8,897 nt of DNA from contig DVMB01000027.1 in assembly GCA_018715225.1 (NCBI GenBank), positions 1 through 8,897 of the forward strand. Reading direction: 5' to 3'. Numbering within the stretch: the stretch's first letter is position 1; the number at the start of each line of letters is the position of its first letter. Source of the stretch: Candidatus Onthoplasma faecigallinarum. GTDB taxonomy: Bacteria; Bacillota; Clostridia; Christensenellales; UBA1242. Shown one piece after another: positions 1 through 5,909 of this stretch. The translations under genes were made by a program, and so were the position numbers. The notes under the pieces were generated by a model, which saw only the letters and a program-made list of their open reading frames with translations, was not told where the DNA came from and ran no database searches.

Positions 1-479
1 AGTTAAAAATTTAAAATCAACTAATTTTAGATATAATTTAAAAATTTTTTTAACTTTTTTTAAATTACATTAAAACTATTTTCCTCAAATATTGATAAAT
101 TATTCTCTAGAACAATTATTTTTATAAAACTTTGAAATAACCATATTGTGAAAAAGTCTATAAAAAACTATTATGAACTATTATGGAAAATTAATTTTGT
201 TGTAATATTTTATTCGTAACTATTTTTCTAAATTGATAGCGTCTAAATTGCCCGCCTCTTTTTTAAGCACTTTTGACGTAAATATAGCAGCAGTAAAATA
301 TATTGGGCATGAATAACAATTTAAAATTACCTATTAAATAATTTCAAATAGCCGTTACAGCCATTTAAATTTCTTGATAAATAAATACGAATTGATTACT
401 ATTTATAATAATACAAATAATATAAATTAAGATTAAGATAATAACCTTATCTTATATATAGTAGATCCTCAAAATTTGC
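1..479. other. gene-free AT-rich region upstream of the coupling protein gene
   Basis: I see no reading frame with a start, ribosome site and protein-like composition on either strand. The stretch is very AT-rich with several A and T runs. The only structure I can point to is a perfect tandem duplication of the 10-mer AACTATTATG at 166-185. A small GC-richer patch at 250-257 has no recognisable RNA motif. It may be the end of a neighbouring intergenic region whose gene lies outside the window. Confidence 0.6.
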
Positions 480-508
480 TTGACGGAAAAAAGAAAAATG
501 TATATTAT
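480..508 (+). promoter_or_regulatory. sigma-70-type promoter of the coupling protein gene
   Basis: TTGACG (480-485) is followed after exactly 17 bases by TATTAT (503-508). Each hexamer is one base off consensus and the spacing is optimal. Transcription would begin near 515, giving a very short leader of about 14 bases that just includes the AGAGG ribosome site at 516-520, eight bases before the ATG at 529. This indicates the gene is transcribed on its own and not as part of an upstream operon. Confidence 0.65.
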
Positions 509-528
509 TGTATCTAGAGGTATATTAG

Positions 529-2544
529 ATGAAAAAATTAGGCAAAAAGATTATAATTTACTTGCTCGTGGCGGCTGTAGTTTTCGCTGCGGCAGTCATT
601 ATTGTAACTTATTTTAAAGATGGTACATTTGCTTTCAACGCTAGATACATCGCCAACGCTTTACCATTCATGTTCCTAGCACTTGGACTTTTGCTCGTAT
701 ACGACCTATTGCGTATCGCTGATGGCAAAACCAAATCTAGCAAAGGCGGAAAAGCGGTTGATAAAGTAAAAGACGCTTCAGGAAAAGAGACTTCCGAATT
801 CTTCAACAAAGATTTTGTTACAGAAGATGACTTAAAAAAGGTAAAGGCATTCAACTACAATACGCTATCTACGATCCGCTCTTCTAAAAAAGATGGCATA
901 TTGGTTAGAGCCGAGGCTAAGGGCTCAAATATGGATATAAATTTTGTTAATCCTATTCACACCCTCGTTGTCGGTACCACATCTTCAGGTAAAACATCAC
1001 GTTTCGTTATCCCGTCTCTTCAATTGATGAGTATGACCAGTGCCAAACCATCTTTCGTCATCACTGACCCAAAAGGTGAATTGTACGAAAAATGTGCACA
1101 CAAATATATCAGCGAAGGTTACGATGTCAAGATAATAAACCTGCGTGATCCGTTCACTTCCACGCAATGGAACCCATTGACTTATCCATTTGATACTTAT
1201 ACGAGGAGTTACAATCTAGAAAAAGAAGTCAAGGTACACCCACCAGGGGATAATCCAAAAAATTACAACTTGATGCTACAAAAAGAATTTGACTACACGA
1301 CAACCACTTGGTTTGAATTCAATAATACCGCATATGTTGACAAAGCCTTTATGGAAAGCGACATGCGAGTAAAGGCAAAAGACTTGCAAGACCAAACCTA
1401 CAACACACTAAAAGACATCTGTGCCACCCTAGCACCAGTTGAAAGCACAAAAGATCCAAGCTGGGAACAAACTGCGCAGAGATTGATTCACGCAGTCATG
1501 CTCGCCATGCTAGAAGATAGCCGTATTCCAGAACTTGGCATGACGAGGGAAAAATATAATCTATATAACGTATACAAAATTTGTAATATGACCGACTCTG
1601 GCAGAAACACATATGCCACTTTGATGAAATATTTATTTGATTATAGGGATAAATTTAGCAAGGTTGGCGACTTAGCCTCTACTGCATTAAAAAATGCTGA
1701 AGGAACATCAAAAAACTATATGGGCTTTGTTTCTAGTAAAACTGCTCTGTTTAGTGATACGGGTATCAGTTTGCTCACCAGCCGTTCGGAAATAGACTTT
1801 ACCAATATTGATGAAAAACCTACTGTCATATTCTTGATCATACCAGATGAAATAAGGACAAGATATCCATTGGCAATATTGTTCGTAACTCAACTATACA
1901 AACGTCTTGTAGAAAAAGCTCAAAGCATAGGCGGAAGATTGAAACGTAATGTATATTTCATGCTTGATGAATTTGGTAACATGCCTAGGTTCCCTGAATT
2001 TGGTTCTTCAATGGCGGTCGGTCGTTCCCGTGGTATATTCTTTGAACTATGCGTGCAATCATATAGCCAGTTGTATCAAGTTTATGGCCAGGACGAAGGT
2101 AAAATCATCAAAGATAACTGTCCTATCCAAGTATATATTGCTTCGGAGGATACTGTAACCAACAAAGAATTTAGCGAACTATTGGGCAAAAAGACCATTG
2201 TAAAAGTCAGCGAGAACAGGAGCAAAGGTCCAGATGGAAAAGAAACAACTTCTTCTAGCGAGCAAGTATTGTCTAGACCTATCGCCTACCCAGAAGAGTT
2301 GATGACGTTCAGGGATCAGGACAAAGTTGTAATCAAGACCTTTGAACCAAATGCTGCATTGAAGACAACTATGACAATGTACTTCAAAGCACCAAAGATC
2401 TACGACACCACACGTCAATATGGCACATATATCCAAAGTAGACTATTTGATGAGGACAAAGTTTACTATGATATCAAACAACGAAATAGTAGAATGGCAG
2501 CACTGAACGACAATGATGACGACGATGACGACGACTTATTCTAA
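529..2544 (+). CDS. VirD4/TraG-like type IV secretion coupling protein (T4CP)
   Basis: 671 aa. Proteins of this family are membrane-anchored hexameric ATPases that bring DNA-protein substrates to a type IV secretion channel. Visible here: two N-terminal hydrophobic segments (about residues 8-27 and 43-61) with a short loop between them, a basic linker, Walker A GTTSSGKT (149-156), the family motif DPKGEL (180-185), a DPSWEQTAQRL helix region (309-319) typical of the all-alpha domain, Walker B FMLDEFGN (477-484), and the downstream QSYSQLYQVYG motif (510-520) followed by a conserved NC...SE..GKKT block (530-555). The protein looks complete. It ends in an unusual acidic tail of seven consecutive Asp (663-669) then Leu-Phe. 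ATG 529 has AGAGG at 516-520. It has its own promoter and terminator, and no relaxase, VirB4 or other transfer gene is visible in the window. Codons end in C more often than in the genes at 3.1-8 kb. The family assignment is firm; the substrate and partner system are unknown. Confidence 0.95.
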   Translation: MKKLGKKIIIYLLVAAVVFAAAVIIVTYFKDGTFAFNARYIANALPFMFLALGLLLVYDLLRIADGKTKSSKGGKAVDKVKDASGKETSEFFNKDFVTEDDLKKVKAFNYNTLSTIRSSKKDGILVRAEAKGSNMDINFVNPIHTLVVGTTSSGKTSRFVIPSLQLMSMTSAKPSFVITDPKGELYEKCAHKYISEGYDVKIINLRDPFTSTQWNPLTYPFDTYTRSYNLEKEVKVHPPGDNPKNYNLMLQKEFDYTTTTWFEFNNTAYVDKAFMESDMRVKAKDLQDQTYNTLKDICATLAPVESTKDPSWEQTAQRLIHAVMLAMLEDSRIPELGMTREKYNLYNVYKICNMTDSGRNTYATLMKYLFDYRDKFSKVGDLASTALKNAEGTSKNYMGFVSSKTALFSDTGISLLTSRSEIDFTNIDEKPTVIFLIIPDEIRTRYPLAILFVTQLYKRLVEKAQSIGGRLKRNVYFMLDEFGNMPRFPEFGSSMAVGRSRGIFFELCVQSYSQLYQVYGQDEGKIIKDNCPIQVYIASEDTVTNKEFSELLGKKTIVKVSENRSKGPDGKETTSSSEQVLSRPIAYPEELMTFRDQDKVVIKTFEPNAALKTTMTMYFKAPKIYDTTRQYGTYIQSRLFDEDKVYYDIKQRNSRMAALNDNDDDDDDDLF

Positions 2545-2569
2545 AACACGGTTCTATCCGTGTTTTTTT
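2544..2569 (+). terminator. Rho-independent terminator of the coupling protein gene
   Basis: An eight-base-pair stem AAACACGG (2544-2551) / CCGTGTTT (2558-2565) with loop TTCTAT is followed by a T run to 2569. The left arm starts at the last base of the TAA stop codon, so transcription ends immediately after the gene. Confidence 0.88.
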
Positions 2570-2585
2570 ATCATAAATTTATGAT
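2570..2585. repeat. perfect 16-bp palindrome downstream of the terminator
   Basis: ATCATAAATTTATGAT is its own reverse complement. It directly abuts the T tract of the preceding terminator. It could be an operator-like site or a chance AT palindrome; nothing here decides. It overlaps the left arm of the inverted repeat listed separately. Confidence 0.45.
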
Positions 2586-2773
2586 GTATCAAATTTGACT
2601 TAAAACAATTTGCCTCAAAAACATAAACAACACAACTATGTAAATTAAATATTATAGTTGGATTTTGCTAAAAAATGACAAAAAACGAACAAAAACCAAC
2701 AAATTTTAAGAATATTCTTGACAAAAACCACATAATATGGTAAATATATAAAGTATTGAATTGATACATCATA
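2580..2773. repeat. 13-bp inverted repeat bracketing the tRNA promoter
   Basis: TATGATGTATCAA at 2580-2592 is the exact reverse complement of TTGATACATCATA at 2761-2773. The right arm ends one base before the first base of the tRNA. The arms are 168 bases apart and enclose the tRNA promoter. The match is read directly from the sequence; any function is unknown. Confidence 0.6.
2718..2746 (+). promoter_or_regulatory. promoter of tRNA-fMet, consensus -35 with extended -10
   Basis: A perfect TTGACA (2718-2723) is followed after 17 bases by TAAATA (2741-2746), preceded by TG at 2738-2739, which forms an extended -10. Transcription would start near 2753, about 22 bases before the mature tRNA 5' end, leaving a short leader for RNase P to remove. 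Such a strong promoter suits a stable RNA gene. Confidence 0.75.
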
Positions 2774-2774
2774 T

Positions 2775-2851
2775 CGCGGGATGGAGCAGCACGGCAGCTC
2801 GTCGGGCTCATAACCCGAAGGTCGTTGGTTCAAATCCAACTCCCGCAACCA
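2775..2851 (+). tRNA. initiator tRNA-fMet (anticodon CAT)
   Basis: 77 bases with the full cloverleaf and an encoded CCA (2849-2851). The acceptor arms are CGCGGGA (2775-2781) and TCCCGCA (2841-2847), and the discriminator A is 2848. The anticodon loop CTCATAA (2807-2813) carries CAT at 2809-2811. Two hallmarks separate the initiator from elongator Met tRNA. The first acceptor pair is a C-A mismatch (2775 against 2847), which allows formylation and blocks use in elongation. The anticodon stem has three consecutive G-C pairs (GGG 2804-2806 / CCC 2814-2816). The T arm is GTTGG-TTCAAAT-CCAAC. Its own promoter and terminator make it a single-gene unit. Confidence 0.97.
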
Positions 2852-2856
2852 CGTCG

Positions 2857-2886
2857 CAACTAGGCTTTTAGTCTAGTTGTTTTTTT
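2857..2886 (+). terminator. Rho-independent terminator of the tRNA-fMet gene
   Basis: The stem CAACTAG (2857-2863) / CTAGTTG (2873-2879) is extended by a G-T and a C-G pair around a five-base loop, then runs straight into seven T residues (2880-2886). It begins six bases after the tRNA CCA end. Confidence 0.88.
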
Positions 2887-3086
2887 GTCAAAAACAACCG
2901 CGACCTTTTACCTGTTGCTCCTTTACCCCACCACGTACTTACAGTACTTGTGGGGATATCTTTATTTTTTATAATATTAATTTAGATAGTAAAGTTTTTT
3001 TTGCAAAAATATTTGTTCTCATTTTTTAAGCACATTTAGGTACAAATTATTTTAATTCAGGCAACCGGGCTTTTCAATTTCAACAT
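2887..3086. other. non-coding stretch between the tRNA terminator and the immunity-like gene
   Basis: No credible coding frame on either strand. It contains one GC-rich imperfect hairpin (2926-2955, listed separately). The remainder is AT-rich. The 12-mer TTTTTTAAGCAC at 3022-3033 also occurs at 259-270, probably by chance. Confidence 0.55.
2926..2970 (+). terminator. imperfect hairpin followed by a T-rich run, possible terminator of an unseen RNA
   Basis: The outer stem CCCCAC (2926-2931) / GTGGGG (2950-2955) and inner stem GTACT (2935-2939) / AGTAC (2943-2947) are separated by a small internal loop, with a three-base hairpin loop. The following bases (ATATC then TTTATTTTTT, 2961-2970) are T-rich but interrupted. 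It lies beyond the tRNA terminator, so it would serve either read-through or a separate short RNA from about 2887. On the other strand no T run follows. Confidence 0.4.
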
Positions 3087-3114
3087 AAAATAAGCCTAAT
3101 AATAGGCTTATTTT
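3085..3114 (-). terminator. Rho-independent terminator of the immunity-like gene
   Basis: AAAATAAGCCTA (3087-3098) pairs with TAGGCTTATTTT (3103-3114) around the loop ATAA. The TAA stop codon of the minus-strand gene (3108-3110) lies inside the stem. In the minus direction the GC core is followed by TTTTA; in the plus direction it is followed by TTTTTT, so the hairpin could work in both directions. Confidence 0.8.
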
Positions 3115-3611
3115 TTATTTTCCTCGACCAATTTTAAATCATGAATGTTAACACTTATTATATCTCCGTACAACTCTCCATTTTCGTCAACCCCAGTAAA
3201 ATCAACCAATATCTCACCATTTATCATATCGTCTAAAGCAATAACTCCTCTATCTCCGCAATGAACACCTTGCCTTGCATATTTTTCTTTTTCTACTATC
3301 ACTTCAACCCAATCACACTCTTTAAATTTAGGTTTTGTTAACACTCTAGACTTATCTAAATTCAAGTTTTCTTCAATATATTTATCTAATTCATTTATTA
3401 TGTTTTTTGGCAATTCTATATCTTCTTTTTTTATTGTTTTATTATTTACTGTGCAGATTGTTGATTCTCCAACATTATCATCATGGAAGAAAACAACTTC
3501 GCTAAATTCAAAATTAGAAGAAAGAATAATACCATGAAAATCTAATTGTAAATTTAATTTTTCCATCTCATCGGTTAATTCAACTATTTTTACTATTTGA
3601 TACTTTTTCAT
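3108..3611 (-). CDS. hypothetical protein, immunity-protein-like, with two similar beta-rich modules
   Basis: 167 aa, acidic, with no signal peptide or membrane segment, so cytoplasmic. I chose the ATG at 3611 over an in-frame one at 3671 because GGAGG lies at 3621-3625, nine bases upstream, and because the longer version would read through the tail of an upstream frame. The C-terminal half (about residues 100-163) has the pattern of a small SH3/KOW-like barrel: DWVEVIVEKEKYA, then GVHCGDRGVI, then ILVDFTGVDENG, then SVNIHDLKLV. The N-terminal half (about 4-62) repeats this layout (VKIVELTDEMEKL, HGIIL, EVVFFHDDNVG), which suggests an internal duplication. Such stand-alone acidic proteins are often immunity partners of polymorphic toxins. 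Here the preceding frame ends inside this gene's start codon and resembles a toxin tail. Immunity function is inference from context and appearance; no catalytic motif is visible. Confidence 0.75.
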   Translation of the reverse strand: MKKYQIVKIVELTDEMEKLNLQLDFHGIILSSNFEFSEVVFFHDDNVGESTICTVNNKTIKKEDIELPKNIINELDKYIEENLNLDKSRVLTKPKFKECDWVEVIVEKEKYARQGVHCGDRGVIALDDMINGEILVDFTGVDENGELYGDIISVNIHDLKLVEENKK

Positions 3612-3771
3612 TTTATTCTTCCTCCAAATGGCGTTGTATTTTGAAGTCCTCCTTCGGGATAAAGCATCCACCCAGAATAAAAACTTTTACCATTTTCTAA
3701 AGTTATAGGTATTGTTACCTACCATTTTCATCCAATCCTTTCAACTTATAATTTTCTTTTAGATGCTGTTC
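3608..3771 (-). pseudogene. frameshifted remnant, probably the C-terminal end of a toxin-like protein
   Basis: Two protein-like blocks lie in different frames. Block A (3771 to 3715) reads EQHLKENYKLKGLDENGR then TAA. Block B (3718 to 3608) reads VTIPITLENG...PEGGLQNTTPFGGRIK then TGA, and its TGA overlaps the ATG of the immunity-like gene (ATGA). Adding one base after the AGG codon joins them into one continuous frame (...LDENGR-VTIPITLENG...). Alternatively, a tandem GGTA duplication (3716-3723) has broken a small frame starting at ATG 3731: removing one copy gives 39 codons in frame with block B, with an AAGGA ribosome-like site upstream. A TAG (3772-3774) precedes block A. Either way no intact gene is left. 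The stop/start overlap implies former translational coupling. The toxin interpretation is inference; I cannot name the family. Confidence 0.6.
3621..3625 (-). promoter_or_regulatory. strong ribosome binding site that fixes the immunity-like gene start
   Basis: GGAGG on the minus strand, nine bases before the ATG at 3611. It sits inside the last codons of the upstream remnant (the Phe-Gly-Gly part), so the remnant sequence is still needed for translation of the downstream gene. Confidence 0.8.
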
Positions 3772-3774
3772 CTA

Positions 3775-4054
3775 CAAAAAATATCTATATATGTCAATAA
3801 GGCAATAGTATTGTATCAAAAATCTTCTGCATTTTCAACTATAATTTATTTCTATCTCTTTTCTGTAAAATGAAAAATTATTAAACTTAATTACAAAAAG
3901 ACATGCCGCGTGATTTTCCTTTTAATTGAATTTTTTAATATATTTTTAATATAAAAAATAAAAAAATTTAATTATTTTCAAAAATTATCTAAAAATTTAT
4001 AAAAAATCTGTATTTTACACGTTTTGTTCAATACTTTTTTAAAATTTTAAATTA
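3775..4054. other. gene-free, extremely AT-rich region
   Basis: No credible gene on either strand. It consists mostly of A and T runs, with a small GC-richer patch around 3903-3913. It must contain the promoter for the minus-strand remnant and immunity-like unit, but I could not find a well-spaced -35/-10 pair there. A TTGACA on the minus strand near 3793-3798 has no good -10 at the right distance. The right edge leads into the -10 of the GIY-YIG gene. Confidence 0.55.
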
Positions 4055-4060
4055 TATAAT
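4055..4060 (+). promoter_or_regulatory. perfect -10 box immediately before the GIY-YIG start codon
   Basis: TATAAT at 4055-4060 ends six bases before the ATG at 4067. The bases at the expected -35 position (4032-4037, TACTTT) match poorly. With this -10, transcription would start at or next to the A of the ATG. No purine-rich ribosome site lies between the box and the ATG, so the transcript may be leaderless. Confidence 0.5.
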
Positions 4061-4066
4061 AACAGC

Positions 4067-4693
4067 ATGGAGCATTTTGGTATCATTTTTAAAAAGTCAA
4101 AATACGGATATTCATTGACACGCGACAATTATATTTATCCATCTAAAAAAAGTTCATTTAATAGTGAATATTACGATGATAGATATATTGCTTTTCAAAC
4201 TAGGCGTGCTCTATTTAACTTTGATCTAAATATGAAATTCTTTTCAAGTCTAGATAAAATGGAATTTGAAGATAGCCTTCAAAAATTTTTGAAAACATAT
4301 CCACAATTTTTAAAAGTGAATGATCTAAACAAATATGATTTAACTAGAGGCTATTACATACTTATCTTAGATAAATACAAACAAATTTATATAGGTAGCA
4401 CAAACAATATTCGACGACGAATTTGTCAACATTGGACAAATCGAAAACAATTTGACCGCTTGATATTTGGGTCAATATTTACCTCTCGGCTTTCAATTGA
4501 CTCATTTCGTCCGCTGGACACCACTAAAATATATGTCTACCCCACTAGAGACATATTTAAAGATGAAAATAATTTCATACTCAAATTTCCTGACAAGTTT
4601 ATCATAAACCGCACTAAAGGTGGAATTTTAGATAACGGACTGAAAGACGCTGTCTCAAAAAGGAAAACTCGAAATTTAGATTTGAAAATATAA
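4067..4693 (+). CDS. GIY-YIG nuclease family protein
   Basis: 208 aa. The second half carries a GIY-YIG catalytic domain (about residues 93-186): G95-Y96-Y97 takes the place of GIY, Y108-I109-G110 is the YIG motif, an Arg-rich helix (R116-R118) and H122 give the conserved Arg and His positions, E167 is a candidate for the metal-binding Glu, and N181 in INRTKGG is the usual Asn near the domain end. Family members cut DNA in repair, restriction, homing or transposition using one metal ion. The first ~90 residues are aromatic and charged and match no domain I recognise, so they may provide target recognition. The tail (195-208) is basic. There is no signal peptide. The gene is very AT-rich, lacks a ribosome site, stands alone and converges on the metallopeptidase-like gene 34 bases away. 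No intron or inverted repeats are seen around it, so I see no support for a homing enzyme. The fold is fairly sure, the biological role unknown. Confidence 0.85.
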   Translation: MEHFGIIFKKSKYGYSLTRDNYIYPSKKSSFNSEYYDDRYIAFQTRRALFNFDLNMKFFSSLDKMEFEDSLQKFLKTYPQFLKVNDLNKYDLTRGYYILILDKYKQIYIGSTNNIRRRICQHWTNRKQFDRLIFGSIFTSRLSIDSFRPLDTTKIYVYPTRDIFKDENNFILKFPDKFIINRTKGGILDNGLKDAVSKRKTRNLDLKI

Positions 4694-4727
4694 AAATCAA
4701 TCTTTATACAAAATCAAACAAATTACT

Positions 4728-5909
4728 TTAAATATTCAAGTTACTTTTTTCAATGGTTATAGGCTCCAAGTTTTTAAATTTCGTCTCAAAAATTTGCTTT
4801 AGTTCTTTAAAATTTTTTTCGTTAATTTTGCATTTTTCCAAAACAAAATTTACATAATCATTGCATCGACAAATGTTCTGTATTTCATTGTTTAGAGATT
4901 TAATTCTAAAATCATTTAAATTAGCCTTCACATCTTCTCTTTCTAGCGTCTTTTCAATAAATTTTAAAAACTTTTTGATTCCATTTACCAGTTCGTGTAC
5001 ACATTCTTTCAAATCAATCCCTTCTTTTTTGTTGTCATTAAAATAATGTATGATTTCATTTAATGGTACAGATATATCTACTATATCCACATTTAAACAA
5101 TCTTTGTCAAACCCCGCTCCCTTAGTATCTCCCGTAAAATACGCAACAGAAAAAGCATTGTTATACAAACTATTGAGAGCAAATATGATATTTACGAACG
5201 GACCATAAGACCAAGGAATATTATAAGGCTTGATTTCCCCAGTGGACAAATGAAAATATTGCAAGTCTTGAAATTCTTTATCCAGCAAGACATTGTGTGC
5301 AATAAATTCAGTCATCGCTTCATATAACCAATCTTTGCTTATGTTCAAACCTTGTATTACCTTTTTCCCATGGACTTCATTTCTATTTGTGATCAGCCCG
5401 CCATACGCTTTGTAATATGTGTAATCTTCCTTTTCCACATCTTCTTTCATCAGTGGAACATATTCTTTTTTCTCTTCGTCATATTTTAAAAATTCTAAAT
5501 AACACATGGCATGCGTCAATTCATGCAAAAACACGACAATATTTCTAGCGGCTTCTCGCTTGTAGTTGTCTACCTCGCCCTCTTTCAAATTGCTAGGAAT
5601 TTCATTTTTTAAAAAGGCGGTATCTATATTTGGTAAAAGTTTCAGTTCATAATGTAATTTAAATTTCTTTACATCTAAATCATCAATCAACATACCTGCA
5701 TGTCCCAGTTCTCCTATTCCAATTGGTTCGACTGAAAAATCTTTTATGAGTAGCAAATTGTCTATACAACCTTTATCTACAGGGAATCTTCTACATAAGG
5801 CTTTTATATATTTTTGTACAATTTCATCCAAAAAACTTGAAACATCTTTTATTTTGTCTCTCAATTCACTATTGTTATACTTTTCTAAAAATAAATCTAC
5901 TTTTTTCAT
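4728..5909 (-). CDS. putative HExxH zinc metallopeptidase-like protein, cytoplasmic
   Basis: 393 aa. Residues 129-133 are HELTH, in a helix with the usual hydrophobic lead-in (NIVVFLHELTHAM), which gives two zinc-binding His and the catalytic Glu. Downstream, WLYEAMTEFIAH (194-205) offers E197 or E201 as the third ligand, the gluzincin layout with about 65 residues of spacing. A later WSYGPFV...NSLYNNAF...YFTGD stretch (233-261) looks like a conserved substrate-cleft region. The C-terminal third is Lys/Glu-rich and helical. There is no signal peptide or membrane segment, so it should act inside the cell. The start is supported by AGAGG (5915-5919), five bases before the ATG. It lies 64 bases after the U32 gene with no terminator between, so co-transcription is likely. 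The substrate is unknown, and I do not recognise a named peptidase family. The HExxH call is read from sequence; activity is inference. Confidence 0.75.
   Translation of the reverse strand: MKKVDLFLEKYNNSELRDKIKDVSSFLDEIVQKYIKALCRRFPVDKGCIDNLLLIKDFSVEPIGIGELGHAGMLIDDLDVKKFKLHYELKLLPNIDTAFLKNEIPSNLKEGEVDNYKREAARNIVVFLHELTHAMCYLEFLKYDEEKKEYVPLMKEDVEKEDYTYYKAYGGLITNRNEVHGKKVIQGLNISKDWLYEAMTEFIAHNVLLDKEFQDLQYFHLSTGEIKPYNIPWSYGPFVNIIFALNSLYNNAFSVAYFTGDTKGAGFDKDCLNVDIVDISVPLNEIIHYFNDNKKEGIDLKECVHELVNGIKKFLKFIEKTLEREDVKANLNDFRIKSLNNEIQNICRCNDYVNFVLEKCKINEKNFKELKQIFETKFKNLEPITIEKSNLNI

Noticed and set aside
529..2544. Coupling protein as proof of an integrative conjugative element in the window
   Set aside because: No relaxase, integrase, VirB4 or attachment repeat is visible, and the gene is a self-contained transcription unit.
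2633..2660. Seven-base inverted repeat CAACTAT / ATAGTTG with a 14-base loop
   Set aside because: The stem is short and AT-rich, the loop is large and no T run follows, so it is not convincing as a terminator or RNA element.
2645..2848. Minus-strand reading frame over the tRNA, with a protein-like start containing RELDLNQRPSGYEPDELP
   Set aside because: This is a translation of the antisense of the tRNA-fMet gene, a known source of false proteins. The plus-strand cloverleaf, promoter and terminator explain the sequence fully.
259..3033. Shared 12-mer TTTTTTAAGCAC at 259-270 and 3022-3033
   Set aside because: Only 12 bases match exactly, half of them T, and the flanks diverge quickly. Chance is a sufficient explanation in AT-rich DNA.
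3612..3671. Longer 187-aa version of the immunity-like gene starting at 3671
   Set aside because: The extra 20 residues lie in a different frame from the protein-like remnant block B and have a basic, unstructured composition. The GGAGG site serves the ATG at 3611.
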